From Gigaspora margarita (taxonomy: Eukaryota; Glomeromycota; Glomeromycetes; Diversisporales; Gigasporaceae), in assembly GCA_009809945.1 (NCBI GenBank), contig WTPW01000665.1, positions 82,376 through 146,375 on the forward strand: a stretch of DNA of 64,000 nucleotides, read 5' to 3'. Each line of letters starts with the position of its first letter. Position 1 is the stretch's first letter. Shown here one piece after another: positions 10,793 to 19,944 of this stretch. The position numbers and the translations under genes are program-made. The notes beneath the pieces are model-generated. The model worked only from the letters and a program-made list of their open reading frames with translations, did no database searches and was not told where the DNA came from.

Positions 10793-10834
10793 TTTGTTTT
10801 TTGTTAAAATATTGTTAAGTTACATATTTAAGTT

Positions 10835-10861
10835 TCTAGTTGGTACTTAATACTAACTAGA
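10835..10861 (-). terminator. Intergenic hairpin
   Basis: Arms TCTAGTTGGTA and TACTAACTAGA pair at 10 of 11 positions around CTTAA, 31 bp after the AAA+ gene end at 10892. Confidence 0.7.
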
Positions 10862-10891
10862 TTAAAATAATTTAATTTATTAAAAAATATA

Positions 10892-11917
10892 TTAGAAACA
10901 TTCATTATACAAGGCAATAAAAAATTGCTCGTAATGTTGAAAATTGCATCCTTCTTTACACTCATCATTTCGGTAATCTAAACAATGCTCATACAAATAA
11001 ATACTACTATTAAATACCATGTAATCAGAATAAATATTATTAATACTACACTCATGTTCATTGAAAATATCTATAAAATACTGCTCTTCACTAACTTCCT
11101 ATGGATAACGGCTAGTTTTTCTCTCTTTCTGTCTTTGAATCATTATTTTCTTTGTTGACCTCACATAAATTATCTTATTAACAATTGAAAGATCGAAATC
11201 GATTTGTTTGATCAAATCGAACAAGTATTCTTTTGATTTTTTATAACTAATCAACACGTTGGTAAAATATTTTTGGTCAAAATGCAATCGATTGAAAATA
11301 GTGACATCACTATTCTATTTTGACAGATTATTTGTAATATCATTGACAATTTTTTTGTACATATTGGCTATAACCTGTTGAATGAATAGCCCTTATAAAA
11401 TAGTTCTAATTGCCTTTGCACCATCAAAGAAATTTCTTTAGGTTGTTGAACTGTAAGTCCTTGACAAGCTAAAAATCTTGCAAACAAAGTACCAACTACT
11501 GTCTTGCCCATGCTGATTGGTCTAGTCAAAACAAAATTTTTTTTGTTAGGTTTATATTTTTTTACTGATTCAACTAGATTGTGCAATTCAATATTTTTGT
11601 GTTTTTTGTTACAAGTTGTTTACTATTAACTTTGTTTTGTATTTTTTCTTTTTTTGTATCGTCAGAATTATCAGAATTTGCCAAGCTCAAATATGAATCA
11701 TAATTATTATCGGTAGTATTTGGTTTGTTATAATAACATTTAGAAATTTTTTGATAAATTAAATTACTTTCTTTCTCAGAAAGATCATAATCTTTCTCAA
11801 AAAATCTGAGAATAGAAGCAAAAAAATCAAGGTTGTCAAAAAATTTACCAAATTCCAAAAGATCTTTGATTGGTCCTTGAGAATCATTTTTAGGAATGAA
11901 GATTATACAGTTAAAAT
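10892..11917 (-). pseudogene. AAA+ ATPase, SpoVK/CbbX-like
   Basis: After an acidic N-terminal region (11574-11900) the frame shifts and reads ELHNLVESVKKY, then NFVLTRPISMGKTVVGTLFA (Walker A region), then RFLACQGL and a helix with QRQLELFYKG. The LVxLxxVK, VLTGPPGxGKT and RxLxxxGL spacing is that of SpoVK/CbbX-type AAA+ proteins, which also occur in large DNA viruses. The Walker A here is altered (RPISMGKT). Two frameshifts and two in-frame TAG codons follow. The C-terminus is Cys-containing and ends NECF. No Walker B is evident, so the domain is partly lost or diverged. Confidence 0.55.
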
Positions 11918-11919
11918 TT

Positions 11920-11943
11920 TATTCAGTTTCAAGAAACTGAATA
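11920..11943 (-). terminator. Intergenic hairpin
   Basis: Perfect 11-bp arms TATTCAGTTTC and GAAACTGAATA with a 2-base loop, the tightest of the series. Confidence 0.75.
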
Positions 11944-12026
11944 AATTAAAAATTCACTACATCATTTTTATTTTTTATTGAATTAATAATATTCAAATAT
12001 TGCTAATAATTGGAATGTAATTGTCA

Positions 12027-12222
12027 TTAAAAATTATATTGCTGTAATGATTTATTTGGGAGTGTAATTGATGTGCCAACTTGATCAAATTTGGACCTTG
12101 AACGTGCATATAAATTCATTGTTTTTTTTCTCAATTTCAAGGATATAATCATCTACTTCATCTAACAATGAGGATAATTGTTCTCGCAAATGTATTGTTT
12201 CTTTCGTAATTACAACTATATT
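12027..12222 (-). pseudogene. Small coiled-coil-like protein
   Basis: Reads KETIHLREQLSSLLDEVDDY then EIEKKNNEF, shifts frame once, and ends SKFDQVGTSITLPNKSLQQY-N-F at 12027. About 65 residues, acidic helix then polar tail. It fills the interval between hairpins at 11920 and 12237 exactly, which supports it. Family unknown. Confidence 0.4.
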
Positions 12223-12236
12223 TGTATAAATAAAAT

Positions 12237-12262
12237 ACTAATCGGTCTTTAAACTGATTAGT
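12237..12262 (-). terminator. Intergenic hairpin
   Basis: Arms ACTAATCGGT and ACTGATTAGT pair at 9 of 10 positions with a 6-base loop. The array motif variant AGTATTTTATTTATACAAAT lies directly below it on the minus strand. Confidence 0.65.
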
Positions 12263-12335
12263 CAAACATATTTAATATATTTTCAGAATAGAAAAGGGTT
12301 ATTTTAATGTAAAAAATAATTGTGTTTACAACTCA

Positions 12336-12703
12336 TTACTTTTGTCTCTCTTGATAATTAATTCCTACACGGCCCCAAATAAAAATTAAAATAAATTGAG
12401 ATTCATGATTAATTGTTTGCCAAATTGTTTCAAGATTAACTTAGTTTATAATCTCTTCACATATTGATTCAGCTAGTATTCAGCTAATCTTGCTCTTTTA
12501 GGATTGAATAAACCATTAATAATAGAATTAATATTTAAGATTATGAAATAAAAGAATTCAAGTATCTTATCGGTTAGACCATGTGTCTTGATCTGTTGAA
12601 ATATATTGTTTTTTGAATTCTGGACAAATTGTAAATATATATTTTTAACATAATTTGTTTTCGATTCTCTAGTAAAATTTTTCCAAATATTTGGGTCAAA
12701 CAT
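12336..12703 (-). pseudogene. Unknown protein, one frameshift and one stop
   Basis: From the ATG at 12703 the frame reads MFDPNIWKNFTRESKTNYV and continues for 76 residues. After a shift it reads VNLETIWQTINHESQFILIF and WGRVGINYQERQK to 12336, with one in-frame TAA. About 120 residues, no family recognised. It starts just below the hairpin at 12719. Confidence 0.45.
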
Positions 12704-12718
12704 TACTAAACTAAAAAA

Positions 12719-12743
12719 TTATTCGGTTTATAGAACTAAATAA
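12719..12743 (-). terminator. Intergenic hairpin
   Basis: Arms TTATTCGGTTT and GAACTAAATAA pair at 9 of 11 positions. It begins 3 bp beyond the stop codon of the nuclease-like gene. Confidence 0.55.
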
Positions 12744-12745
12744 AA

Positions 12746-13555
12746 TTAATAGGGTTTGAAGCGCCTAACAACTATCTTTTCAATTGTTACATTTTCTCCT
12801 TTTACATTGAGAAAAGAAAAACATTCTAAATAAACATTTGATATAATTATTTCCTCTTCATCATTTTTTTTAACAATATTATTAATAATTGTTTCAACTA
12901 TAAACCTCTCATCACAAACTTTTAAATTTAAATCTGATGATTTAACCCAAGCAATGGCATTAGAAATTAAATATTTTTCATCTTTAATCTTACCGCTATC
13001 ATATACAATGATCCCTAACGAATTGGGAAATTGTTGGATCGATGATTCAAAATTTTGTACTATTTGAACAGGAATTGGTTTTTTCACACTCTTATATTGA
13101 ATCGGAACAAGATTTTTCTTATATATCGCAATAAGATAAATTCCACCATTTTCTTGAGTTACTTTAATTTCATTAACAACAACCAGATTGCTCGAATTCA
13201 ACTTGAGATGAATAATAGATTCAAAATTATGACCTATTTTATGATTTGATATCTAAAAAACAGATCTGCTTTAGTACAAAATTCCTATTCATTTCCATTG
13301 TAGCAGCTGACTTCAACAAGATGTAACTTGTAGACCAGCTCGAGTCTTTAGTAATCATCTGAGAAATTCTCATTCATGCATATAATTCAGAATATTTTCA
13401 TTATACATAGAAAACAGCGTAACTTCAGAATCACAAATACTAGTATAAGGGACTTTGCTACTCACCTTTTTCCTATCCATTGTTAAAATAGTATATACGT
13501 ATTATATTTTCAATAGTTTGACAGATTATGCTGACAATGATTACCAAATAAAAAT
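12746..13555 (-). pseudogene. PD-(D/E)XK (Mrr-like) nuclease-domain protein
   Basis: The 3' 151 codons (12746-13201) are intact. They read GGIYLIAIYKKNLVPIQYK, then PIPVQIVQNFESSIQQFP, NSLGIIVYDSGKIKDEKYL and LKVCDE. This is the order of Mrr/type IV restriction-like domains (GGID...hhQxK...hFE...GhhV). The usual catalytic Asp in GGID is Tyr here, so cleavage is doubtful. Upstream, GHNFESIIHL continues the domain, and further 5' sense-like segments (VPYTSICDSEVTLF, RLELVYKLHLVEVSCYNG) in shifting frames reach the hairpin near 13588. I associate this family with Glomeromycotina genomes; that is recollection, not a search. Confidence 0.65.
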
Positions 13556-13587
13556 AGTTTACTTCAACTATTATATATATAAAATTT

Positions 13588-13612
13588 TGTTCAGTACAAT
13601 AGTACTAATTAA
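13588..13612 (-). terminator. Intergenic hairpin (weak)
   Basis: Core AGTAC-AATA-GTACT with imperfect extensions on both sides, 28 bp after the Nudix gene end. Weaker than its neighbours but in the expected place. Confidence 0.45.
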
Positions 13613-13639
13613 ATAACAAAAATAAAATAAATAAAATGT

Positions 13640-14427
13640 TTAACTATTTTCTAAAATGAGATTTAAAACTTTTTCATCACTTACCACTATACTTTCTGAT
13701 TCATATTCATTTTTTATATCTAATTTTTTGTTTGATTCATCTAATTTCCTTTTTTTGTTAGTAGGTTCATTTTTTTTTTTATGACTTTTGCGAAATTTGG
13801 AATTAATTTTTTTAATAATTTCCAATTTGAATTCTCTTAACGAATCTGTTAAATTATATTTTCCAAAATCTTTTAGATCAACTGCAAACTATGCATCATT
13901 ATTGCAAGTTTCTGTTTGCTTTGGCACTTGATTTCCAATCATTGCAAAATACAACGCACATTTAAATATACACTCTTTTCCATCTGGAAATAATTTAAAT
14001 CCTTTGTGAAGTATAATAAATTCTAATTCATGAATTCAATTTGTGTCTCCTCAAACACTTCTTGTTGTCCACATTTCTCATATGATTCATTTTTATTTTT
14101 TTCTTTTCCTGCCACTTGATATTTATTATAATAATCTTTTATAAGATTATTTTGCTTGCTCAAAAAAACCTGTTTGTCATTATTTACAAGAATGACAATA
14201 GTAAACTCACGTAAATCTTTTTTGTAAACTTCGATATTTTGTTGGTACTGTATTAAAAGATTTTTGTTGGTCTTGAGATATAAATTAACCTGATTCAACG
14301 CTTCATTCATAGAAAATCCAAAACAACTTTTTATTTCATTCAAAACTCGAATATATAATTCATATTTAATATTCAAATCATTAATGATTGTATAATCTCT
14401 TTTATTGGTGGTATATTGTTCTTGCAT
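13640..14427 (-). pseudogene. Nudix hydrolase
   Basis: From the ATG at 14427: an N-terminal helical region, then EFTIVILVNNDKQVFLSKQN and a Nudix box reading AGKEKNKNESYEKCGQ-QEVFEET. The glutamates E-x7-x-E-h-x-E-E that bind metal are kept, while the usual Arg is Gln and the final Gly is Gln. One frameshift after the box and one in-frame TAG follow. The tail is Lys-rich then acidic, ending at 13640. About 260 residues. In asfarviruses and poxviruses Nudix enzymes remove mRNA caps; substrate here is unknown. Confidence 0.75.
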
Positions 14428-14430
14428 TTT

Positions 14431-14449
14431 GGATTACACAAAGAAATAA
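14431..14449 (-). promoter_or_regulatory. Upstream motif of the Nudix gene
   Basis: The minus strand reads TTATTTCTTTGTGTAATCC, 3 bp before the ATG. The core TTTCTTTGTGTAATC is identical to that of the gene at 19873. Confidence 0.65.
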
Positions 14450-14476
14450 TTAACTGGTTAGTAAAACTGGTTAATT
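14448..14476 (-). terminator. Intergenic hairpin
   Basis: Outer arms AATTAAC and GTTAATT with further imperfect pairing inside. It overlaps the stop codon of the upstream gene at 14471. Confidence 0.5.
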
Positions 14477-15655
14477 GAAATTATCACTATCCATTCTTAA
14501 ATCATTATTACTAAAATACACCTTATCATTTAGATTTCTAACATATCCATTTTGATTAGAAATATACCCAAAACTATTAATTAACTCACCACATATATTA
14601 TTCCTTACAGCATGTTCACACTTATTCATTTCTGCTAAAACTTCATATTTATTCTTATGAGGAAGATCAATTATTTTGATCTGATAATTTGTTTCATATA
14701 ATTGTGGTGATTGATTGTGTTCTAATTCCAACTGATCATTTTGTAATTCCCAATTTAATGGCTCTAGTTGATCGATTTCTGATATATGGTTGATAATTGT
14801 AGTTGTATGTTGAAATCGTTGAAGAATGAAGTTTGTTTTCACATGAGCGACAGATTTTAAATCGTTGAAATGTGTTGCATTTTTCGTAATAGTAAAAAGT
14901 TGACTTTGATTTTTTTTTGATATATGCTCATTTAAATAGGACCCCGGACATCTCTGATATATGTCATATTTTTTTTTTAGCAAATTGATTCAATTTTGAT
15001 CTAAGGTCCAAATTTTAATTTTAGCAAATTAAAGTTAATTTTAAAAAGGGTCATAATTGAATATTTTGGTGAATTACTAAGATTTTATATATGTCATATT
15101 TTATTTTTAGCAATTTAACCATATTTTGATGATAATCAAGTTATTAATGGTTTACGGAGCAAAGTGATAATCAATTATAATTAAAAAGTAGTTGTAGCAT
15201 ATAATCGGGCTTTAGTATCAATAGCAACTTGGTACTTACTCGGCATATGTATTACGATCATTAATCATGATTGTATGTCGATAAACAAATAATTATATAA
15301 TACAATTGCATGGGGTTATCATTAATTGTCAATCCGGATAAGATTGGCAATATTTCTATATTTAGAATTGGGGCAAAACAAATATATAAACAAGGTAGTA
15401 CGAAATCTGGATCAGGCCTGTATATATAAAATTTTTATATGATTTAAAGAATTTTAAAGACGTTTTTACTCATATCTTTTTATCAACAAGTCCGATTTTA
15501 ATNAAANTTTNGTGGTNGANGCANANNAACNTGCTCTACAACTTTACTTAGAGCCAAAAATAATATTTACTTAGTATAAAAAAAACTTTTTATTACGCCT
15601 ACTACAGATTTACTAATATATTGTTTATATATTTGTTTATCTCCAATTCCAAATA

Positions 15656-15943
15656 TAGGGGATGGCTAAAGCCAGGTGCATTTATATGTTTTTGATTATT
15701 TAATTAAAATTAGGGTAAGGGTCAGTTAGGGGTTAGGGTCAGGCCTGGGTTATAAGTAAAATTGTCTTCCCGACATTTTTTATTAATGCTTCTAGACATG
15801 TTCAGACACTCGTTTCTTTTATTTTCGGAGTTTTTCACTTTTTTTCTTTGTTTTTGTCTTGTCGGGCTGATCCGTAAAGATCAAATGTTACGATTTGATT
15901 GGCTTCCGATCACGTGAATGCACCTGGCTTTAGACGACCCCTA
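15656..15943. mobile_element. Nested TIR element (288 bp)
   Basis: Ends TAGGGGATGGCTAAAGCC and GGCTTTAGACGACCCCTA, both followed inward by the GCACCTGG/CCAGGTGC block. Target duplication uncertain (AATA possible). It carries a degenerate GGGTTAGGG stretch at 15713-15745. Confidence 0.6.
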
Positions 15944-16025
15944 AATATAGTAATAATATAGCTATAGTGCTGATTTTATCCGGATTGGTAATTAAGTGAA
16001 TTAGTAATTTATATAATAATTTTTA

Positions 16026-17396
16026 ACTTTTCAAAATAACCCACTGTTCGGTGATAATTTACAAGAAATTTTACTATGCTAACTAAAAAAAATTTTATAA
16101 CAAGACTTGTAGCGCATATCATGGACTAATAGAATCTCAAATTTTATGAAAAAGTATTGAAAACTCGTGAAGATATTAACGTTTTTGTAAATTCAGACGC
16201 ATACATTTTCGCAAGTTTTCCCTAAACTTCAAATGCTTTCTGAAGCACTTTCTCAAAATGAAAACTCCAAAACGTGACTAAGTAAGTTGGTAGGATAGGT
16301 ATTTTAAAGACTTTATTTAAAATTTCATCAAAAACGGATTAATATTGACGAAGTTATGATGATTTTTTAATTTGCTTCCCGTTCAGGATTTTCTAAAATT
16401 TACAATTTTGATGAAAACAGAAAAATTACATCACAGGCTAGATTTTTACAAGTTCAAATGAACAAGTTACTGCGCACTAAGTAAACTTTTAGAGCATATT
16501 ATTTACTAATAGAATCTCAAATTTTATGAAAAAATGTTGAAAACTCGTGGAGATATTAACGTTTTTGTAAATTTAGACGTCATACGTTTTTGCAAACAAT
16601 TTTGGTACATGATATACGTCTTTGGAAATAGAAAAAATCTTTCATCAAAGATTTCTCTACGAGTTCTTAACCAAATTCGACAAAATTTTTTTTATTTGAA
16701 TTCTATATATTTGTAGAATTAAAATAAAAAAATTTTTATCGAATTTGGTCAAGAACTCGTAGAGAAATCTTTGATGAAAGATTTTTTCTATTTTCAAAAA
16801 CGTATATCACGTACCAAAATTGTTTGCAAAAACGTATGACGTCCGAATTTACAAAAACGTTAATATCTCCACGAGTTTTCAACATTTTTTCATAAAATTT
16901 GAGATTCTATTAGTAAATAATATGCTCTAAAAGTTTACTTAGTGCGCAGTAACTTGTTCATTTGGACTTGTAAAAATCTAGCCTGTGATGTAATTTTTTT
17001 GTTTTCATCAAAATTGCAAATTTTAGAAAATCCCGAATCTGGAAGCAAATTGAAAAATCATCATAACTTCGTCAATATTGATCCGTTTTTGATGAAATTT
17101 TAATCGAAGACTTTAAAATACCTATTCTACCAACTTACTTAGTCACGTTTTGGAGTTTTCATTTTGAGAAAGTGCTTCAGGAAGCATTTGAAGTTTAGGG
17201 AAAACTTGCGAAAATGTATGCATCTGAATTTACAAAAACGTTAATATCTTCACGAGTTTTCAATATTTTTTCATAAAATTTGAGATTCTATTAGTCCATG
17301 ATATGCGCTACAAGTCTTGTTATAAATTTGTTTTTAGTTAGCATAGTAAAATTTCTTGTAAATCATCGCCGAACAGTGGGTTATTTTGAAAAAGCA
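16026..17396. repeat. Long inverted repeat, arms about 680 bp
   Basis: From CCCACTGTTCGG at the left and CCGAACAGTGGG at the right the arms are complementary with few mismatches to a centre near 16716. Such a structure resists assembly; the same part of copy 2 is an N gap. Confidence 0.85.
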
Positions 17397-17867
17397 AAAA
17401 AACATATTACAAAGAAGCTACGTTGAAATTGTTTACAGGAACTTTCATCAAAGATATCTCCACGAGTTCTTAACCAAATTTGATAAAAATTTTTTTATTT
17501 TAATTCTATGAATTCAAATAAAAAAATTTATACTATATTTATTTACTTGATACTAGATGTTATAATTTAGTTTTTAGCAAATTACTATAAAGTTTATATG
17601 TAATAATTCAACTTTTAGCAAATTTACTTGATTTTAGGGGTAGCAAAAACACCTAAATTTATGAAAATCAGTTATGACCTATATGAGAGATGTCCGAGGT
17701 CCTATTTAAATATGTATTTAGAAGTTTGCAATTTGGGCCAATTGCTTTGACGCACCCAAACTGATTGGTGTTTGATTATTACAGGTGAAATAGTAAAATT
17801 ATATGAAAATTCTGTTATGTACCCAGTCGATGAAAGTTCTTGTAAATTGTTTTTTGATTGTAACATT

Positions 17868-17887
17868 GCTTATATATAAAAAATTCT
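17868..17887 (-). promoter_or_regulatory. Upstream motif of the split gene
   Basis: The minus strand reads AGAATTTTTTATATATAAGC, then A-ATG at 17866. It shares the AGAATTTT start with the array motif. Confidence 0.5.
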
Positions 17888-17910
17888 ATTTGGTCATAAT
17901 GACTAGATAG
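17886..17910 (-). terminator. Intergenic hairpin
   Basis: Arms CTATTTGGTC and GACTAGATAG pair at 8 of 10 positions around ATAAT, 28 bp after the stop of the 17938-18414 gene. Confidence 0.6.
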
Positions 17911-17937
17911 ATATACAATTTAAAAAAAATTAAATAT

Positions 17938-18414
17938 TTATTTTTTAATTTTTTGTTTTTTAGCTTCTTGTTCTTTTCGTTCTTGCTCTTGCTGCTTGAT
18001 TTCAACTTCTAAATCTAAAATCTTGGTGGCCAAATGAGACACTTGAAATTTTGTAGCATTTTTCGATTTCGTTAATACATCTTTTTTCCATCCCTGCGCA
18101 TCTTTGAACAATTTTAGATTATCAAAACGATTTTTTGAAAGTACTTCCCTTTCAATCCTTTCATAATTAGTCACTTGTAATTTATAAAATTCTTTAAGAT
18201 AATTCATGAATTCATATTTTTCTTCTAAATTAGGAATTAATTGGGAATATGCTTTGTCAGCAATATAATTTGCCAATTCCCAATTTTTGAGTACAATAAG
18301 TTCTTGAACAGTATATTTCTTGATTTGGGATGTAGATGACTCTTTTTGTGGATCAGAAGAGTCAGCTTGAGAATTGGCTTTGATCTGCTTGGAATTGGTA
18401 TGTTTTAGCAGCAT
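17938..18414 (-). CDS. Hypothetical protein, 158 aa, coiled-coil C-terminus
   Basis: An intact frame from ATG 18414. The N-terminus is polar (SSDPQKESSTSQ); the middle reads NWELANYIADKAYSQLIPNL. The last 40 residues form a charged heptad-like helix (LDLEVEIKQQEQERKEQEAK) ending in a basic patch. Hairpins and upstream motif on both sides place it firmly in the array. It is one of the few undamaged members. Function unknown. Confidence 0.65.
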   Translation of the reverse strand: MLLKHTNSKQIKANSQADSSDPQKESSTSQIKKYTVQELIVLKNWELANYIADKAYSQLIPNLEEKYEFMNYLKEFYKLQVTNYERIEREVLSKNRFDNLKLFKDAQGWKKDVLTKSKNATKFQVSHLATKILDLEVEIKQQEQERKEQEAKKQKIKK

Positions 18415-18442
18415 TTTCGATTTTGTTAAAAAATTGGATTAT

Positions 18443-18462
18443 TGGTTATACAAAAAAATTCT
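18443..18462 (-). promoter_or_regulatory. Upstream motif of the 158-aa gene
   Basis: The minus strand reads AGAATTTTTTTGTATAACCA, starting at the foot of the hairpin and 28 bp before the ATG. Confidence 0.5.
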
Positions 18463-18487
18463 AACTGGTACCAAATGTACTAGTTAG
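18461..18487 (-). terminator. Intergenic hairpin
   Basis: Arms CTAACTGGTAC and GTACTAGTTAG pair at 10 of 11 positions around CAAAT, starting 3 bp after the cytidylate kinase stop. Confidence 0.75.
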
Positions 18488-18489
18488 AT

Positions 18490-19220
18490 TCAATTTTTTT
18501 CTAAAAAATGAGTATACAAAGTATAGACAAATACAAAAAGTATAAAAATTATAAGATGCAACATATTATTATCACCATATTTAGCCCATAAAACATGTGA
18601 TAAAATCTTTAAAACCAGTTGCTTAATAGATAAATTAGAAGTATTGATAACAGTATCAACTTTTTTTGCTTCTAATACCAAATTAAAAGAATCAACATTA
18701 CGCTTTAACAAATCAGAAAACACTTTTCTAATTGTCTCAAATTCTTTTGCATTTAATTGCTTGGCTCTTCTATAAACTTGTATTTCAAAATCAGCTTCGA
18801 GAACCAATTTAACTCTAGCACTAGGAAGAATTTTTGTTGTTGCATCATGTCCAACCACAACATATCCTTTATTTTCTGTGATTGTTTGAATTATTTTATT
18901 AATTATATTTTAAATTTCTGGAATCTTGAAGATTTCTGATACCTTTTGTCCATTTTGCAAATTTTCTTGTAATAATAGATTGGCAAACTTTATTTCTTGC
19001 AAATAATAGGATGGATTACCAATCATCTCATTCTTGAAAAGATATATTTCATTGAGTTGAATTGTGTCATCAAGATAAAATTGATCTGCAATATATTGAT
19101 AGAAAAGGCCACTATCGATAAATATAAAATTGAGCTATTCAGCCACTTGGTATCTGATCAAAGATTTACCAACACCCGAAAGACCATTGATTGCAATATT
19201 GAAACTATTTTGATACTCAT
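18490..19220 (-). pseudogene. cmk: Cytidylate (CMP/dCMP) kinase, bacterial type
   Basis: The whole family outline is present. Walker A: FNIAINGLSGVGKSLIRYQ. Then FIFIDSGLFYQYIA (family: FIYIDTGAMYR), LQEIKFANLLL, GYVVVGHDATTKILPSARVK (family: GRDIGTVVFPxAxVK), LEADFEIQVYRRAKQL, LLKRNVDSFN and VINTSNLSIKQLV. The enzyme phosphorylates CMP/dCMP for nucleotide supply. The ATG at 19220 is one base out of frame with the domain, as if an A was lost from a run of A. One TAG and one TAA are in frame. The Arg of GRD is His. Unusually, the C-terminus adds a hydrophobic segment (LHLIIFILFVFVYTLYTHFL). Confidence 0.85.
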
Positions 19221-19225
19221 GTTTG

Positions 19226-19246
19226 GAATTGCACAAAGAAACTTCT
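19226..19246 (-). promoter_or_regulatory. Upstream motif of the cytidylate kinase gene
   Basis: The minus strand reads AGAAGTTTCTTTGTGCAATT, 5 bp before the ATG at 19220. Confidence 0.6.
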
Positions 19247-19270
19247 AATCAGTCTATAAGACTGATTAGA
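19244..19270 (-). terminator. Intergenic hairpin
   Basis: Perfect 11-bp arms TCTAATCAGTC and GACTGATTAGA around TATAA, 17 bp after the stop of the next gene at 19288. Confidence 0.8.
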
Positions 19271-19287
19271 AAATGATAATTTTTAGA

Positions 19288-19873
19288 TTATTTGATTTGC
19301 AATTTTAAGTTCAAAACATATACCACTATCAATAATTGTTGTAATTGTAAAAATGTTTCAATAGTTTCAAGATTATAGTAATAAATATTGTACAGTCAGA
19401 CCTCCATAAATGCAACCTCTATAAATGCAATACCTCTCTAAATGCATGTTTTTGTCTTGTTTGTAAGAAATAATTAGTGCTAAATGCACGTTCTATATTC
19501 TGTAAATGTACATTCTTTCAAATAATTTTCTATATTATGCTACCTCCCTAAATGCACGTAGCCAATCAAATTTTAGTATTTAAGATAGGTTATACAGTTT
19601 TAGTAAAAGTTATACAAACTTGATTATCAAATCCTTAAAGCTACAATTTAATTGGCTCCCCCTAAATGCAATACCTCCCTAAATGCATGTTGTAGTCTTG
19701 TCTGTACATGTTGCATTTATGGAGGTTTGACTATACAGTCCAAAAAGCAGTTTATATGTGTCTAAAAATTCATTTGCTTGTTTATCATTAATTCTTCCTA
19801 AGCACCAATTTTCAAATAATTGGTTATATTCTTTTTGGAAGGTTTCGATCCAGATCTTATAGTTGGAATTCAT
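19288..19873 (-). pseudogene. Unknown helical protein, split by a pogo-like MITE
   Basis: From the ATG at 19873 the frame reads MNSNYKIWIETFQKEYNQLF then RINDKQANEFLDTYKLLFG. After the MITE (19393-19733) the same frame continues LETIETFLQLQQLL to a TAA at 19288. Without the insertion it is a single open frame of about 80 codons with no other damage. Unknown family. Its upstream hairpin and motif are the clearest pair in the window. Confidence 0.6.
19393..19733. mobile_element. Pogo/Tc1-like MITE (341 bp)
   Basis: Ends CAGTCAGACCTCCATAAATG and CATTTATGGAGGTTTGACTA, flanked by TA at 19391-19392 and 19734-19735. The interior repeats CCTCC(A/T)AAATGCA. TA duplications with CAGTC ends suit pogo-like elements. 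Confidence 0.8.
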
Positions 19874-19880
19874 TTTTAAT

Positions 19881-19900
19881 GATTACACAAAGAAAATTCT
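19881..19900 (-). promoter_or_regulatory. Array upstream motif, best copy
   Basis: The minus strand reads AGAATTTTCTTTGTGTAATC, 7 bp before the ATG at 19873, and touches the hairpin arm. Used here as the reference for the other copies. Confidence 0.65.
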
Positions 19901-19924
19901 AATCGGTCTATAAGACTGATTAGA
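19898..19924 (-). terminator. Intergenic hairpin
   Basis: Arms TCTAATCGGTC and GACTGATTAGA pair at 10 of 11 positions around TATAA, 20 bp after the stop at 19945. Arm sequence almost identical to the hairpins at 3439 and 19244. Confidence 0.75.
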
Positions 19925-19944
19925 TATTTTATTAACAATAAAAT

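Larger units (their letters stand above)
14938..17703. mobile_element. AGGACCCC-family hAT-like foldback element, copy 1 (2,766 bp)
   Basis: Ends AGGACCCCGGACATCTCT and AGAGATGTCCGAGGTCCT, with a perfect 8-bp duplication ATTTAAAT at 14930-14937 and 17704-17711. It contains a long internal inverted repeat (16026-17396) and a nested inverted-repeat element (15656-15943). No open frame above 60 codons, so it is non-autonomous. Confidence 0.85.
14471..17866 (-). pseudogene. Unknown protein split by a 2.8-kb foldback element
   Basis: The start ATG at 17866 follows a hairpin and the array motif. The first part reads NLQELSSTGYITEFSYNFTI and is shifted once before the insertion point. The 3' part (14471-14930) is intact for about 155 codons: NEHISKKNQSQLFTITKNAT, then DQLEPLNWELQNDQLEL and MNKCEHAVRNNICGELINSF. 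The 8-bp duplication ATTTAAAT shows the exact break. The apparent start of the 14471-14983 frame lies in transposon DNA and is not real. Function unknown. Confidence 0.55.

Noticed and set aside
1119-13201. Alternative genetic code (TAA/TAG as Gln, TGA as Trp) to explain the many in-frame stops.
   Set aside because: Several genes end with TAA or TAG directly before a hairpin, frameshifts occur as well, and TGG is used normally for Trp in Rep. Decay explains everything.
13252-13480. Possible intron (GTGAGT at 13460-13465, TTTTTTAG acceptor at 13253) giving the nuclease-like gene a 5-codon first exon.
   Set aside because: The interval itself reads as sense-like protein in shifting frames, matching the decay of neighbouring intronless genes, so a broken continuous gene is simpler.
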